64,000 nucleotides of DNA from Nemorincola caseinilytica (GCF_039540515.1 NZ_BAABFA010000004.1:248001-312000), one strand, 5' to 3'; shown: positions 50,578-59,745, numbered from the stretch's first letter. Made by a program: numbers and translations. The notes: a model not told the origin generated them from the sequence alone.

Positions 50578-50621
50578 AGCCAACTATGTTAAATGTTTTC
50601 TTAAAACGAGTGGACCTGTAC

Positions 50622-52139
50622 TCAGTGCATTACATCTACCACCCGGTAGCTGATGCCATTGCCCACCATTACGCGGGCAGTGCCGGTGGGCAGGCGCTGC
50701 AGGTAGCTGCCCAGGTCGTTGGTGTCGGGTACGGCATATATGGGCAGCATGTCAGCGGCATCGTAGGCGGGCCATGTCATCAGCACCCAGTCGCCAGGTA
50801 TGGGTGTGCGCCACGGCAGGTTCTCGGTACCATTGTAGGGGTATGCCACTTCGGGTGTTACCAATATGGGAAGGTGCTGCCCGGTAGCCATTTGCAACGC
50901 CTTTTCCGATGCCCTGTAGGTCTCCATGCGCTGCGCATATTTTCCATCTGTAAAACACGCAGCTATGGTAGAATAGATATTGCCTGTGAGCCCGGCCAGC
51001 AGCAGGTAGGCCAGTATATCGGGCCACAGTTTTTTCCGGGCCTTTGTGCGCAGCGCCTGCAGCAATGCTATAAGCAGTACCGATAGTGCCGGTACGCCAA
51101 AGGCATTGAGCCTGGGCTCGCCCAGCGGTAGCCTGCCTGCCTGGTTCAGGGTCACCACCAGCAGCACTACCAGCAGGGCATAAAGCAGTATGCTGTTCTC
51201 TACGGTCACGTCGCGCTTGCGTATGGCCTTTGCTACCCTGAATATGGCCCAACCCAATGCCCCGGTACAGGCCAGCCCGAACAGCCACCAGAACAGCAGC
51301 CCCGAACCCGCCTGTGCCAGGAAGTGGAACATCCTTTCTGCAAAGGGCGTACGGCCACCCGGCATCAGGTGCCGCCAGTAGTTCTGCATATCGCCGTCGG
51401 CAGACAGGTGAGCGGCATCTACCAAGTAGAACACCGTAATGCTGAACGTACACAGGCAGAGCGGTATCCATTGCATCACTATGGTCCTCATCTTGCCGTT
51501 GCCGGTACCATTGTTCCAGGTAGCTATATTGTGCAGCAGTACCACGCCATATACCGGGGCTATAACTATAGCATAGGTATAGCTGAAGAACGGACACAAC
51601 AACATAGCCATGCAGAACAGTGCATAACCGGCGGCCTTTAGTGGGCGGTCGCCAAGGCGCAGCAGGTAGTGCAACTGCCATAGGGCGGCAGCGCTCAGCA
51701 GCAGCTCCATAGAGTATTGTTTTACCTCTACGAAATACTCGGTAAAGGTGCTGCACGATATCAGCATCATCACCATCAGGTAACGGTAGGGCTCCCGGGG
51801 CCCGTATATACGCCTTGCGGTATCATATATACACCATATGGCGGCCAGCCCGGCCAGGTAGGGTATAAGCCGCAGCGAGGTATAGCTATATCCACATGCC
51901 GATGTGAACAGCTTCAGCAGAAACAGGTACACACGGGGGAACTGCTGCATAAAAGCCAGCTTGCCCCATATGGCCGTGGCCGAAAGGAATTTCAGGTTGT
52001 AAATGATACGCCATTCATCTATCCAGAACGGGCGTATCTGTGCTACCACAGATGCCATGCCCCATGCGGCCATTACCAGTAGGGTAATGAGCACGACGGC
52101 CCGAAGGGCTTTTTCCGGTCGTCCGTTTTCTGGTAACAT
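50622..52139 (-). CDS. GT39-like membrane glycosyltransferase
   Basis: 505 residues from the ATG at 52,139 (MLPENGRPEK); an upstream TTG is weaker. About ten to twelve helices. After the first helix comes IRPFWIDEWRIIYNL, with the acidic pair DE expected in GT-C enzymes of family 39 (ArnT/PMT type). The next loop has FPRVYLFLLKLF, and VEVKQYSMELLLSA continues the pattern. A C-terminal periplasmic portion is soluble (about 410-505). Family members use a lipid-linked sugar to modify lipid A, protein or glycan. Acceptor and donor are unknown. It is a single gene. Confidence 0.85.
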   Translation of the reverse strand: MLPENGRPEKALRAVVLITLLVMAAWGMASVVAQIRPFWIDEWRIIYNLKFLSATAIWGKLAFMQQFPRVYLFLLKLFTSACGYSYTSLRLIPYLAGLAAIWCIYDTARRIYGPREPYRYLMVMMLISCSTFTEYFVEVKQYSMELLLSAAALWQLHYLLRLGDRPLKAAGYALFCMAMLLCPFFSYTYAIVIAPVYGVVLLHNIATWNNGTGNGKMRTIVMQWIPLCLCTFSITVFYLVDAAHLSADGDMQNYWRHLMPGGRTPFAERMFHFLAQAGSGLLFWWLFGLACTGALGWAIFRVAKAIRKRDVTVENSILLYALLVVLLVVTLNQAGRLPLGEPRLNAFGVPALSVLLIALLQALRTKARKKLWPDILAYLLLAGLTGNIYSTIAACFTDGKYAQRMETYRASEKALQMATGQHLPILVTPEVAYPYNGTENLPWRTPIPGDWVLMTWPAYDAADMLPIYAVPDTNDLGSYLQRLPTGTARVMVGNGISYRVVDVMH

Positions 52140-52215
52140 TAAATTATTTAGCAAGTATGCGCCGGCAAGAAAGGCGCTACAGGCCCAAGATAATAGAAAT
52201 ATATGATAAGGGCAA

Positions 52216-52246
52216 TAAAAAAGGCCGTCTTTGCAGAACGGCCTTT
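52216..52246 (-). terminator. Intrinsic terminator of the first barrel gene
   Basis: AAAGGCCGT and ACGGCCTTT form a 9-bp stem; on the minus strand it is followed by a run of Ts. It starts about 24 bases after the stop of the gene ending at 52,270. Confidence 0.85.
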
Positions 52247-52269
52247 GAAAGTATCATTGAGGATGGCTG

Positions 52270-52935
52270 CTATTGCAGGAACCTGTAACCTACTGTGAAC
52301 TGCAGCGAATGATTGTGCCATTCGGCAGAGGGTAGGGTATTGTTGATGTTCACAAGGCCCCACAGACCACGGGCGCCCACATGCAAGTTCAGCGGAAGGT
52401 CTATCTCGATACCTGCGGCCGCTGCCACATCGGCATTGGTGAAATCGTTCTTCACCTCGTTCCTGTCGCCGCGCACGGCCGATACCAGGAACGATATCTC
52501 AGGGCCTGCCACAAATTTCAGCCTGTCCAGTACGGGTATCTGGCGGAATGGCCTGCAGGTGAGCAGTATGGGGAAGTCCACATTCCACGTCCTGAGGTGC
52601 AGGTAGGCCGCATGTTTTACATAATAGCGGCATGTTTTACCTATACCTTCCAGCTGCACACCGAATACGCCCCTCTCCATATTGAAGTAGATACCTGCCA
52701 TTGCGCCCGGCTTTATCCAGTTGTCGAAAAGTTTGCGGCTATCCTGCATGTACTGCATATTGGCCCCTACTTTTATACCCATACCAAAGTTCGGCTCTTT
52801 GGGAGCATGCCTCCTGTGGCGGTCTCTTTTCCTGCTATCGGGCTTCAGTTTTCCAGAACTGCTGCTTTGCGCATAGCTGCTATTGGCCACTGCAAGTACA
52901 GCAAAACATATAGCAAGCGTCAATATTCGTTTCAT
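52270..52935 (-). CDS. Outer-membrane beta-barrel protein, paralogue 1
   Basis: 221 residues from the ATG at 52,935 (MKRILTLAICFAVLAVANSSYAQ), a signal peptide. A basic spacer (KPDSRKRDRHRRHAPKE) precedes an eight-strand-type barrel: FGMGIKVGANMQYMQD, MAGIYFNMERGVFGVQLEGIG, LKFVAGPEISFLVSAV, and a final strand FTVGYRFLQ. Alternate hydrophobic residues and the aromatic C-terminus support a small porin-like barrel. It shares this plan with the two genes upstream, so the three look like tandem duplicates. Function is unknown. Confidence 0.8.
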   Translation of the reverse strand: MKRILTLAICFAVLAVANSSYAQSSSSGKLKPDSRKRDRHRRHAPKEPNFGMGIKVGANMQYMQDSRKLFDNWIKPGAMAGIYFNMERGVFGVQLEGIGKTCRYYVKHAAYLHLRTWNVDFPILLTCRPFRQIPVLDRLKFVAGPEISFLVSAVRGDRNEVKNDFTNADVAAAAGIEIDLPLNLHVGARGLWGLVNINNTLPSAEWHNHSLQFTVGYRFLQ

Positions 52936-52951
52936 AGGCAGTATCTTTATG

Positions 52952-52959
52952 CAAATATA
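52952..52959 (-). promoter_or_regulatory. -7 box of barrel paralogue 1
   Basis: TATATTTG on the minus strand, 16 bases before the ATG at 52,935. Confidence 0.55.
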
Positions 52960-52991
52960 AGTGTGAGTATGGTTCGATGGTGTTTTCGGCA

Positions 52992-53639
52992 TTACATTAT
53001 ATTATAGGACAGAGACAGTTGCAATGCCACCGAAGACCATGTGCGTGGTACCAGGTAATAGGTGCTGTTGTTCACATCTGTCACGCCTATTACGGCGCGT
53101 GCACCTGCTTTCAGCTTTTTGCGGCGTGTAAGGGCATATTCTGCACCGGCTACCACGGCAAAGTCTGTTTTGGTCAGCATTTCGCTATTGCCATATACCT
53201 TGGTATAGGCATCGTTCTTGTCGGTAAGCGACAGCAGGTAGCCGAATTGTGGTCCGCCCAGCAGTTGCAGGTTCTCGTTCAGCTGGTATTCCAGCAGCAG
53301 GGGCACGTTCAGGTATATGGCCTGCAGCGATGCTTTGGTTTCCGTATCTATACCGGGTGTAGGTATCACATAGGCCGATGCCGGATATTTGGTAGTATGA
53401 GTGACCATAGTGCCCAGGGCTTCCAGCCGTACGCCGAAACGGCCTATGTTCTTCCATACATATATACCTGCCAGTGGCCCGGGGCTGGTGCGTATAGGCG
53501 CCGATGACAGGTGCATGAAACTACCTCCTACCTTCACGCCCATGTTCACTATAGGCTCCCTGAAGCCCATTACCTGCCCGTTCGCTACGCCCTGCAGCAG
53601 CAGTAGCGATACGAATGCGGCAAAAAAATATTTCTTCAT
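52992..53639 (-). CDS. Outer-membrane beta-barrel protein, paralogue 2
   Basis: 215 residues from MKKYFFAAFVSLLLLQGVANGQ (ATG at 53,639; three codons upstream an in-frame ATG gives MLD). Barrel blocks parallel paralogue 1: NMGVKVGGSFMHLSS, GIYVWKNIGRFGVRLEALG, LLGGPQFGYLLSL and FAVVAGAEYALTRRK, ending LQLSLSYNIM. The spacing of glycine/aromatic strands and the position of GVRLE match paralogues 1 and 3. It carries its own promoter box rather than being in an operon with them. Confidence 0.8.
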   Translation of the reverse strand: MKKYFFAAFVSLLLLQGVANGQVMGFREPIVNMGVKVGGSFMHLSSAPIRTSPGPLAGIYVWKNIGRFGVRLEALGTMVTHTTKYPASAYVIPTPGIDTETKASLQAIYLNVPLLLEYQLNENLQLLGGPQFGYLLSLTDKNDAYTKVYGNSEMLTKTDFAVVAGAEYALTRRKKLKAGARAVIGVTDVNNSTYYLVPRTWSSVALQLSLSYNIM

Positions 53640-53665
53640 ATCCAGCATTTATTGATCCGGGGTGG

Positions 53666-53673
53666 CAAAGGTA
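53666..53673 (-). promoter_or_regulatory. -7 box of barrel paralogue 2
   Basis: TACCTTTG on the minus strand, 26 bases before the ATG at 53,639. Confidence 0.6.
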
Positions 53674-53749
53674 AACGATATATAGCCTTTGCCGGTCTTG
53701 TTTAAAGAATGTTCTCTGTTATTATTGTATGAGGAGATCGTATCGCGTA

Positions 53750-54352
53750 TCAATCCACGAACCTGTAACCTACATAGAATTGTGCCCCGGTAGTGGTCCA
53801 TGTTCCCGGCCTGCTTGTATCATTGATATCTGTGATGCCTTTTATGAACCTTGCACCTGCTATGAGGCGCAGCGGCAGTATACCTTCTGCGCCTATTACA
53901 AAAGATGCCTCCTGCGAGGAGAAGAACCTGCTCACATCTTTGCCCGACCTATCCTGTACCCGGGGGAACAGGGAGCCCTGGCCACCTACCAGTATCGCCA
54001 GTTCTTTAATGGGGCGAAATTCGAACAGAACGGGTATGTCCAGGTTCACGATGTTCACTTCGGTGCCATAGGTATCGTGGCTGTACTTTATAGAGCGGCC
54101 GTTGGCTTCCACCCTGCCGCCGAACATATTGCGGTGTACACTGAAGCAGAGACCTGCAAGCGGCCCGGTATTATATGTCTTGTTCCACAGTGTATTGCCC
54201 GACAGGTACTGTGCCTGCAGCCCTACCTTCACACTCATTGTGACCTTGGGAAGTATATCGTTCGTATTATAGGTACGAAGTTCCCTGCCCTCGGCGCGCC
54301 AATGCCCGCAAAGAGCCACCATACAGGTCACAAATGATATGATCCGCTTCAT
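53750..54352 (-). CDS. Outer-membrane beta-barrel protein, paralogue 3
   Basis: 200 residues from MKRIISFVTCMVALCGHWRAEG (ATG at 54,352), a signal-like N-terminus with cysteines, weaker than in its paralogues. Barrel blocks: VTMSVKVGLQAQYLSG, AGLCFSVHRNMFGGRVEANG, LAILVGGQGSLFPRV, ASFVIGAEGILPLRL and a C-terminal FYVGYRFVD. The repeated pattern of a short leader, the GxRVE strand and a final YxYRF strand places it with paralogues 1 and 2. It has an exact -7 box just upstream. Confidence 0.78.
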   Translation of the reverse strand: MKRIISFVTCMVALCGHWRAEGRELRTYNTNDILPKVTMSVKVGLQAQYLSGNTLWNKTYNTGPLAGLCFSVHRNMFGGRVEANGRSIKYSHDTYGTEVNIVNLDIPVLFEFRPIKELAILVGGQGSLFPRVQDRSGKDVSRFFSSQEASFVIGAEGILPLRLIAGARFIKGITDINDTSRPGTWTTTGAQFYVGYRFVD

Positions 54353-54367
54353 ATTGGGGTGTTTTTG

Positions 54368-54375
54368 CAAATATA
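54368..54375 (-). promoter_or_regulatory. -7 box of barrel paralogue 3
   Basis: TATATTTG on the minus strand, 15 bases before the ATG at 54,352. Confidence 0.6.
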
Positions 54376-54451
54376 ATCGTAAAGCAGGGCATAGCAAAAG
54401 AACGCTATTCACCTGCTGTTAATATCTATGCTGCCGGCTCAGGTGCCTTGT

Positions 54452-55921
54452 CTACCTGCTGTAGTTAGGCGCTTCCTTGGTTATCACTATATCGTGCGGG
54501 TGGCTTTCTGCCATGCTGGCAGGGGTGATGCGCACGAACTGCGATGCGTTTTGCAGCGTAGCTATATCCTTTGCCCCACAGTAGCCCATACCTGCACGCA
54601 GGCCACCTACGAACTGCTGCACTACTTCATTAAGCTGACCCTTGTAGGGTACACGGCCTACTATACCTTCCGGAACCAGTTTCTTTATATCGGCCTCCAT
54701 ATCCTGGAAGTAACGGTCCTTAGAGCCCTCCTGCATGGCCTCTACAGAGCCCATACCGCGGTACGATTTGAATTTGCGGCCCTCATATATGATGGTCTCG
54801 CCGGGGCTTTCCTCGGTACCTGCGAATATAGAGCCTGCCATGATGCACGATGCGCCTGCGGCTATGGCCTTCACCATATCGCCGGTATAGCGTATACCGC
54901 CATCGGCTATCACGGGTATGCCTGTCTTTTTCAGGGCTTCGGCAGCTTCCATAATGGCCGTAAGCTGGGGGGCGCCTGCGCCTGTCACTACACGCGTAGT
55001 GCATATCGAACCCGGGCCTACGCCTATCTTCACGGCATCGGCGCCTGCGGCGGCAAGCGCCTTGGCGCCTGCCGCCGTGGCCACATTGCCCGCTATCACC
55101 GGCAGTGTCTTGAAGTTCTTCTTCACGTTCTTCACGGCATCTATTACCCCTTTAGAGTGGCCGTGAGCGCTATCCAGGGTTATGATGTCCACACCGGCCT
55201 GGCGCAGTGCATCCACACGGTCCAGTATATCGGCGGTAATGCCTATGGCCGCGCCCGCCAGCAGGCGGCCCATAGAGTCTTTGCTGGCATTGGGGTAGCT
55301 CTTCAGTTGTATGGTGTCGCGGAAGGTGATGAGCCCTATCAGCTTGCCTTTTTTATCTACTATAGGCAGTTTCTCTATTTTGTGCTGCTCCAGTATGCGC
55401 TCGGCCTTTTGCATGTCTGTGCCTATGGGAGCGGTCACCAGGCGTTCTTTGGTCATCACCTCGTTTACCTTCTTCTTGTTGTTCTTCTCAAAACGCAGGT
55501 CGCGGTTGGTGAGCATGCCTACCAGCAGGTAGTTGTCGTCTACTATAGGTATACCGCCTATGCGGTTCTCTCTCATTATTTTCAGGGCGTCGCCTACAGT
55601 GGCGTCGGGTTTCAGGGTTATGGGGTCCATTATCAGGCCGTTCTCAGAGCGCTTTACTTTGCGCACCTGCTCTGCCTGGCGTTCTATGCTCATGTTCTTG
55701 TGCAGAATGCCTATACCGCCCTCGCGCGATAGCGCTATGGCCAGCGGGGCCTCTGTTACGGTGTCCATAGCTGCCGATACCATGGGTATGTTCAGCTTTA
55801 TGTCTTTTGTGATGTTGGTGACTATGCTTACTTCTCTTGGGAGGACCTCTGAGTAAGCCGGCATAAGAAGGACGTCATCGAACGTGAGGCCTTCGCCGTA
55901 GAACTTGGATCTTGTTGCCAT
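54452..55921 (-). CDS. guaB: IMP dehydrogenase
   Basis: Oxidises IMP to XMP, the committed step of GMP synthesis. 489 residues from MATRSKFYGEGL (ATG at 55,921); an in-frame ATG at 55,939 lies upstream of the -7 box and is unlikely. The N-terminal barrel part has FDDVLLMPAYSEVL. Two CBS domains lie at about 95-210 (ITLKPDATVGDALKIM, VGMLTNRDLRF). The catalytic cysteine is in GPGSICTTRVVTG. The flap has GMGSVEAMQEGSKDRYFQ and the C-terminal loop GRVPYKG. The -7 box ends 3 bases before the ATG, so the mRNA may be leaderless. Confidence 0.96.
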   Translation of the reverse strand: MATRSKFYGEGLTFDDVLLMPAYSEVLPREVSIVTNITKDIKLNIPMVSAAMDTVTEAPLAIALSREGGIGILHKNMSIERQAEQVRKVKRSENGLIMDPITLKPDATVGDALKIMRENRIGGIPIVDDNYLLVGMLTNRDLRFEKNNKKKVNEVMTKERLVTAPIGTDMQKAERILEQHKIEKLPIVDKKGKLIGLITFRDTIQLKSYPNASKDSMGRLLAGAAIGITADILDRVDALRQAGVDIITLDSAHGHSKGVIDAVKNVKKNFKTLPVIAGNVATAAGAKALAAAGADAVKIGVGPGSICTTRVVTGAGAPQLTAIMEAAEALKKTGIPVIADGGIRYTGDMVKAIAAGASCIMAGSIFAGTEESPGETIIYEGRKFKSYRGMGSVEAMQEGSKDRYFQDMEADIKKLVPEGIVGRVPYKGQLNEVVQQFVGGLRAGMGYCGAKDIATLQNASQFVRITPASMAESHPHDIVITKEAPNYSR

Positions 55922-55924
55922 GTG

Positions 55925-55932
55925 CAAAGATA
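55925..55932 (-). promoter_or_regulatory. -7 box placed for a leaderless guaB mRNA
   Basis: TATCTTTG on the minus strand fits TAnnTTTG. Only CAC separates it from the ATG at 55,921. Confidence 0.55.
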
Positions 55933-56118
55933 ACTGCATTTATGAAATACACAAAACCATGAGGCGAAATGCTTATCGTTTTTGTAAATGATACCATAGA
56001 GAAGCTTGTGCAGTACACCCATCAAATGCTATGGCCCCAACGGGGTGATAATTTGCCTGCACATCTCTTACTATCAACATATTGTTTATCTTAGCCACTT
56101 CGTGTCAAACAGCACAAC

Positions 56119-57600
56119 ATGGGTATATTCACAAAAAAACCGATCGGGCAACTGATCAACGATTCTTCTGATGGTGAGAAAAGCCTGAAGCGCACCCTGG
56201 GCGCAGGCAATCTTGTGGCATTGGGCATAGGCGCCATCATAGGCGCCGGTCTCTTTGTGCGCACGGCCGCTGCCGCTGCCAACAATGCGGGTCCCTCCGT
56301 TACCATCGGGTTCATCGTTGCGGCCATAGGCTGCGCCTTTGCCGGTCTGTGTTATGCCGAGTTCGCCTCTATGATACCTATAGCAGGTAGCGCCTATACC
56401 TATTCGTATGCCACTATGGGCGAGCTCATAGCCTGGATAATAGGGTGGGACCTGGTGCTGGAATACGCAGTTGGCGCCGCCACAGTGGGCATAGCCTGGA
56501 GCGAGTACCTGAACAAATTATTAGAGATATTCGGCTGGCATATACCGTACGAATGGTCCCATTCGCCGTTCGAGGTCTGCGATGGCAGCGGGGCCTTTGC
56601 CACCCAGGCAGGCGTGCATGGCATCATGAATGTGCCTGCGCTCTTCATCATCCTCATGCTCACCATGCTGCTTATAAAGGGCACCAAAGAGTCGGCCTTT
56701 GTGAATGGCCTTATAGTTATATCAAAGGTGGCCATAGTGGTGCTTTTCATAGTGCTGGGCTGGGGCTATATGAACCCCGAGAACCATGCCAAATACATTC
56801 CGGAAGTTACTAAGTATGTAGATACACAGGGCGTATCGCACAACTATGGTGGCATATGGGGCATACTGGGCGCTGCCGGGGTAGTGTTCTTTGCCTTCAT
56901 AGGATTCGATGCCGTATCTACCGCCGCGCAGGAGGCCAAGAACCCCAAGAAAGATATGCCTATAGGCATATTGGGTTCGCTGGTGGTATGTACCATATTG
57001 TATATACTATTTGCCCATGTGCTCACAGGCGTAGCCAATGTGAACGATTTCCGTACACAGGGCAAAGAGGCGTCGGTGGTCTATGCCATCAAGACCTATA
57101 TGGCAGGCTATGGCTGGCTGGCCAACCTGGTGACGGTGGCCATCCTCTTCGGGTTCTCATCGGTGATACTGGTGATGCTCATGGGACAGTCGCGTGTGTT
57201 CTACTCTATGAGCCGCGATGGCCTGGTGCCCAAGATATTCTCCGACCTTCACCCAAAATTCCATACCCCTTACAAATCCAACTGGATATTCTTTGTGCTG
57301 GTGGGCGCCTTTGCGGCCTTTGTGCCCGGCGACATAGTGGGCGATATGACCAGCATAGGCACCCTTTTTGCCTTCATACTGGTATGCGCCGGTGTATGGA
57401 TACTGCGCCGTACCGACCCCGATCTGCCCCGCCAGTTCAAGGTGCCTATGGTGCCGGTGGTATCTATACTGGGCATAGCGGTATGTACCGCTATGATACT
57501 GGGCCTCGGCTGGACCAACTGGGCGCGCCTGGGCGGCTGGCTGGTGCTGGGCCTCCTCATCTATTTCGGCTACAGCAAGAAGAACAGCAAGCTGAAGTAA
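56119..57600 (+). CDS. Amino-acid permease, APC superfamily, second copy
   Basis: 493 residues, 12 helices. GIGAIIGAGLFVRTAAAAANN is the helix-1 substrate loop. The segment AGSAYTYSYATMGELIAWIIGWD parallels the permease at 7,365. FFAFIGFDAVSTAAQEAKNP is helix 6. It ends with LLIYFGYSKKNSK. A YfnA/CAT-type amino-acid importer is expected, the substrate unresolved. The two permeases differ enough in the N-terminus (GVLTVRDLT versus KRTLGAGNLVALG) to have different substrates. It is transcribed alone, divergent from guaB. A near-consensus -7 box (TATCTTAG) is about 25 bases upstream. Confidence 0.93.
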   Translation: MGIFTKKPIGQLINDSSDGEKSLKRTLGAGNLVALGIGAIIGAGLFVRTAAAAANNAGPSVTIGFIVAAIGCAFAGLCYAEFASMIPIAGSAYTYSYATMGELIAWIIGWDLVLEYAVGAATVGIAWSEYLNKLLEIFGWHIPYEWSHSPFEVCDGSGAFATQAGVHGIMNVPALFIILMLTMLLIKGTKESAFVNGLIVISKVAIVVLFIVLGWGYMNPENHAKYIPEVTKYVDTQGVSHNYGGIWGILGAAGVVFFAFIGFDAVSTAAQEAKNPKKDMPIGILGSLVVCTILYILFAHVLTGVANVNDFRTQGKEASVVYAIKTYMAGYGWLANLVTVAILFGFSSVILVMLMGQSRVFYSMSRDGLVPKIFSDLHPKFHTPYKSNWIFFVLVGAFAAFVPGDIVGDMTSIGTLFAFILVCAGVWILRRTDPDLPRQFKVPMVPVVSILGIAVCTAMILGLGWTNWARLGGWLVLGLLIYFGYSKKNSKLK

Positions 57601-57787
57601 AGAGATATTTCCCACTTTGCAGGATGCCCTGATATTTCCATCCTATGCATGTTTTACTTTGCATGAAAGAAAAATAACTATTCAATAACGAGTGCTTTAT
57701 TCTTTCATCTTTGCATAGGGTTTTATATCTTTACTTATACATATGCGAACATACGCATCACTGTAGCCTTTTTTGTACCCATATCTG

Positions 57788-58180
57788 ATGAATTTGCTTG
57801 AAGGACAGAAAATATTAGTTGCTGAAGACAACCCCCTCAATCAGAAAATAGCAGTTTTTCTGCTTACCAAGCACGGCGCAGATATTACTACAGTGGCCAA
57901 TGGCGCCGAGGCGATACGCCTGGTAGAGGCCACCCGTTTCGACCTGGTGCTTATGGATATACAGATGCCTGAGATGGATGGGTATGAAGCTACGCAGTAT
58001 ATTCGCCATACACTGAAAAGTAATGTTCCTATACTGGCCCTTTCGGCCAGCAATTACGAGGACGAGATAGCTAAATGCCTGAGCATAGGCATGAATGGTT
58101 GTATCTCTAAGCCGATAGATGCAGATAAATTGTTCGATGCTATCCGGAGAATAACGAAGGAATTTAATATCACAGCCTGA
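57788..58180 (+). CDS. Single-domain response regulator
   Basis: 130 residues from the ATG at 57,788 (MNLLEGQK), rather than the TTG 15 bases upstream. Acidic pocket: ILVAEDNPLNQK, the form seen in hybrid-kinase receivers. Phospho-Asp is in LVLMDIQMPEMDGYEAT, the Ser/Thr in ILALSASNYEDEI, and the lysine in GCISKPIDADKLF. It has no output domain. It is followed 13 bases later by an Hpt gene, so the two act as parts of a phosphorelay. No kinase of their own is encoded here. Confidence 0.92.
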   Translation: MNLLEGQKILVAEDNPLNQKIAVFLLTKHGADITTVANGAEAIRLVEATRFDLVLMDIQMPEMDGYEATQYIRHTLKSNVPILALSASNYEDEIAKCLSIGMNGCISKPIDADKLFDAIRRITKEFNITA

Positions 58181-58193
58181 AACTACCCCATTT

Positions 58194-58568
58194 ATGAGTG
58201 CACCCATTCTGGATCTTGATTACTTGAATGAGATCTCCGGCGGCGACCCCAAATATGTCTATGAAGTGCTTACGCTTTTTGTAGAGACCTTCCCGGCAGG
58301 GCTTACCAACCTGGAGACACTCATACGCGAAACGGACGACTACGACGCCATTCACAAACAGGCCCATACCCTCAAATCGAGTGCAGGCATAGTGCGTATC
58401 AGGGGCATGTTCGACGACCTCTCGCGTATAGATATGCTGGCGCGCAACAAGAGCAATAAAGAAGAGATAGTGGCCCGGCTCGATAATATCCTTTTCAACT
58501 TCAACAAGGCCATACCCTTCATACAGGCCGAAAGAGTGAAGTGCAGGGCCGCTGATCCCGGAATATAG
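58194..58568 (+). CDS. Histidine phosphotransfer (Hpt) protein
   Basis: 124 residues and one Hpt domain. The phospho-accepting histidine is in KQAHTLKSSAGIV, followed by GMFDDLSRIDMLARN. The helical bundle is complete (ETFPAGLTNLETLIRE, VARLDNILFNFNKAIPF). It receives phosphate from or passes it to a receiver, most likely the one encoded just upstream. A membrane or hybrid kinase elsewhere would be needed to start the relay. Confidence 0.9.
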   Translation: MSAPILDLDYLNEISGGDPKYVYEVLTLFVETFPAGLTNLETLIRETDDYDAIHKQAHTLKSSAGIVRIRGMFDDLSRIDMLARNKSNKEEIVARLDNILFNFNKAIPFIQAERVKCRAADPGI

Positions 58569-58580
58569 GTTTCACTGCAT

Positions 58581-59663
58581 ATGCCATTTGTCACAGACAT
58601 AGCCCGCCTGCGGCTTGCCGCACAGCAACTGGCAGGTACTGCCATTACCACGCCCGGCAATATGGTGCGCCACTTTGGCGCCATACAGGCGCAGGATGCC
58701 GCCATGTGCAAATGGGCCATAGGCGCACGCCTGCCCCTTACCGAGCAAGAGGTGCAGGCCGCCATAGACAATGCCGAAGTGATACGCACCCATGTGCTGC
58801 GCCCCACATGGCACCTTATAGCTCCCGAAGACACACGGTGGATGCTGGCACTTTCGGCGCCGCGCATCAGGGGGCAGTATATGGGCATGGCGCGTACGCT
58901 GGGCCTCGATGATGCCTTTATAAAAAAGTACAATAAAAAAATAGAGCGGCTGCTGCGCGATCATAACTACCAGACGCGTGAGGAGATAATGGCCCACCTG
59001 CAGTTGCCCGGTAGCATACCCAATGATATACGCCCATCGCTGGTGATGATAGATGCCGAGCTATCGGGCATAGTATGTAATGGCCCCATGCGGGGCAAAC
59101 AATTCACCTATGCGCTCATAGAAGAGCGTATAGCGCCCGTGAATACCATAACAAAGCAGGAGGCCTTGGCAGCACTTGCCGAAAGATATTTCATAAGCCA
59201 TGGCCCTGCCACCCTTGCCGACCTGGCCTGGTGGGGCGGCCTTTCGCTTACAGATGCGCGTAATGGGCTGGCGGCTGTAAAAGACAGACTTACATCCTTC
59301 ATGGCCGATGGGGTAGAGTATTTCCTGGATGAACGCAGCATGGCGCATCGGCACCCCGATGGCGATGCCGTTCACTTCCTTCCTGCCTTCGATGAGTTCC
59401 TTATAAGCTATAAGGACCGTACTGCATCTATACCACTGCCGCTGCAGGCGCAGGCATTCACACGCAATGGCATTTTCAAGCCTATCATCACTGTCAATGG
59501 TACGGTAGTAGGCATATGGAAGCGTACCATCAAAAAAGATACACTGCATATAGAACCGCAGTTCTTTGGCAAGATGGGCAAGGCACAGCAGCGGGCCATA
59601 CTGGCGCAGGCCGAAGGTTATGCCGCCTTTATGGGTATGAAAGTGTCCCTGCCTAAAATATGA
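58581..59663 (+). CDS. HTH_42 / AlkZ-like winged-helix protein
   Basis: 360 residues, 12 bases after the Hpt gene. The opening FGAIQAQDAAMCKWAIGARL carries the QAQD block, and RPTWHLIAPEDTRWML is the next conserved part. GPATLADLAWWGGLSLTDAR lies in the middle and FLPAFDEFLISYKDR follows. These define the winged-helix HTH_42 family, whose AlkZ/YcaQ members are DNA glycosylases that unhook interstrand crosslinks; the QxQ motif is the catalytic signature there. Whether this member repairs DNA is not shown. Its position after signalling genes may be accidental. Confidence 0.82.
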   Translation: MPFVTDIARLRLAAQQLAGTAITTPGNMVRHFGAIQAQDAAMCKWAIGARLPLTEQEVQAAIDNAEVIRTHVLRPTWHLIAPEDTRWMLALSAPRIRGQYMGMARTLGLDDAFIKKYNKKIERLLRDHNYQTREEIMAHLQLPGSIPNDIRPSLVMIDAELSGIVCNGPMRGKQFTYALIEERIAPVNTITKQEALAALAERYFISHGPATLADLAWWGGLSLTDARNGLAAVKDRLTSFMADGVEYFLDERSMAHRHPDGDAVHFLPAFDEFLISYKDRTASIPLPLQAQAFTRNGIFKPIITVNGTVVGIWKRTIKKDTLHIEPQFFGKMGKAQQRAILAQAEGYAAFMGMKVSLPKI

Positions 59664-59745
59664 CGTGCGTTCCCGCCATGCCACTAAATATCCGGACGGA
59701 ATATTTACCTTAGTGACCTATCTTCGCCAGCAAGAACTCACCAGC

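Noticed and set aside
54428..55732. A 434-residue plus-strand frame opposite guaB.
   Set aside because: guaB is certain from its motifs; the antisense product shows no family features and has no promoter or start context.
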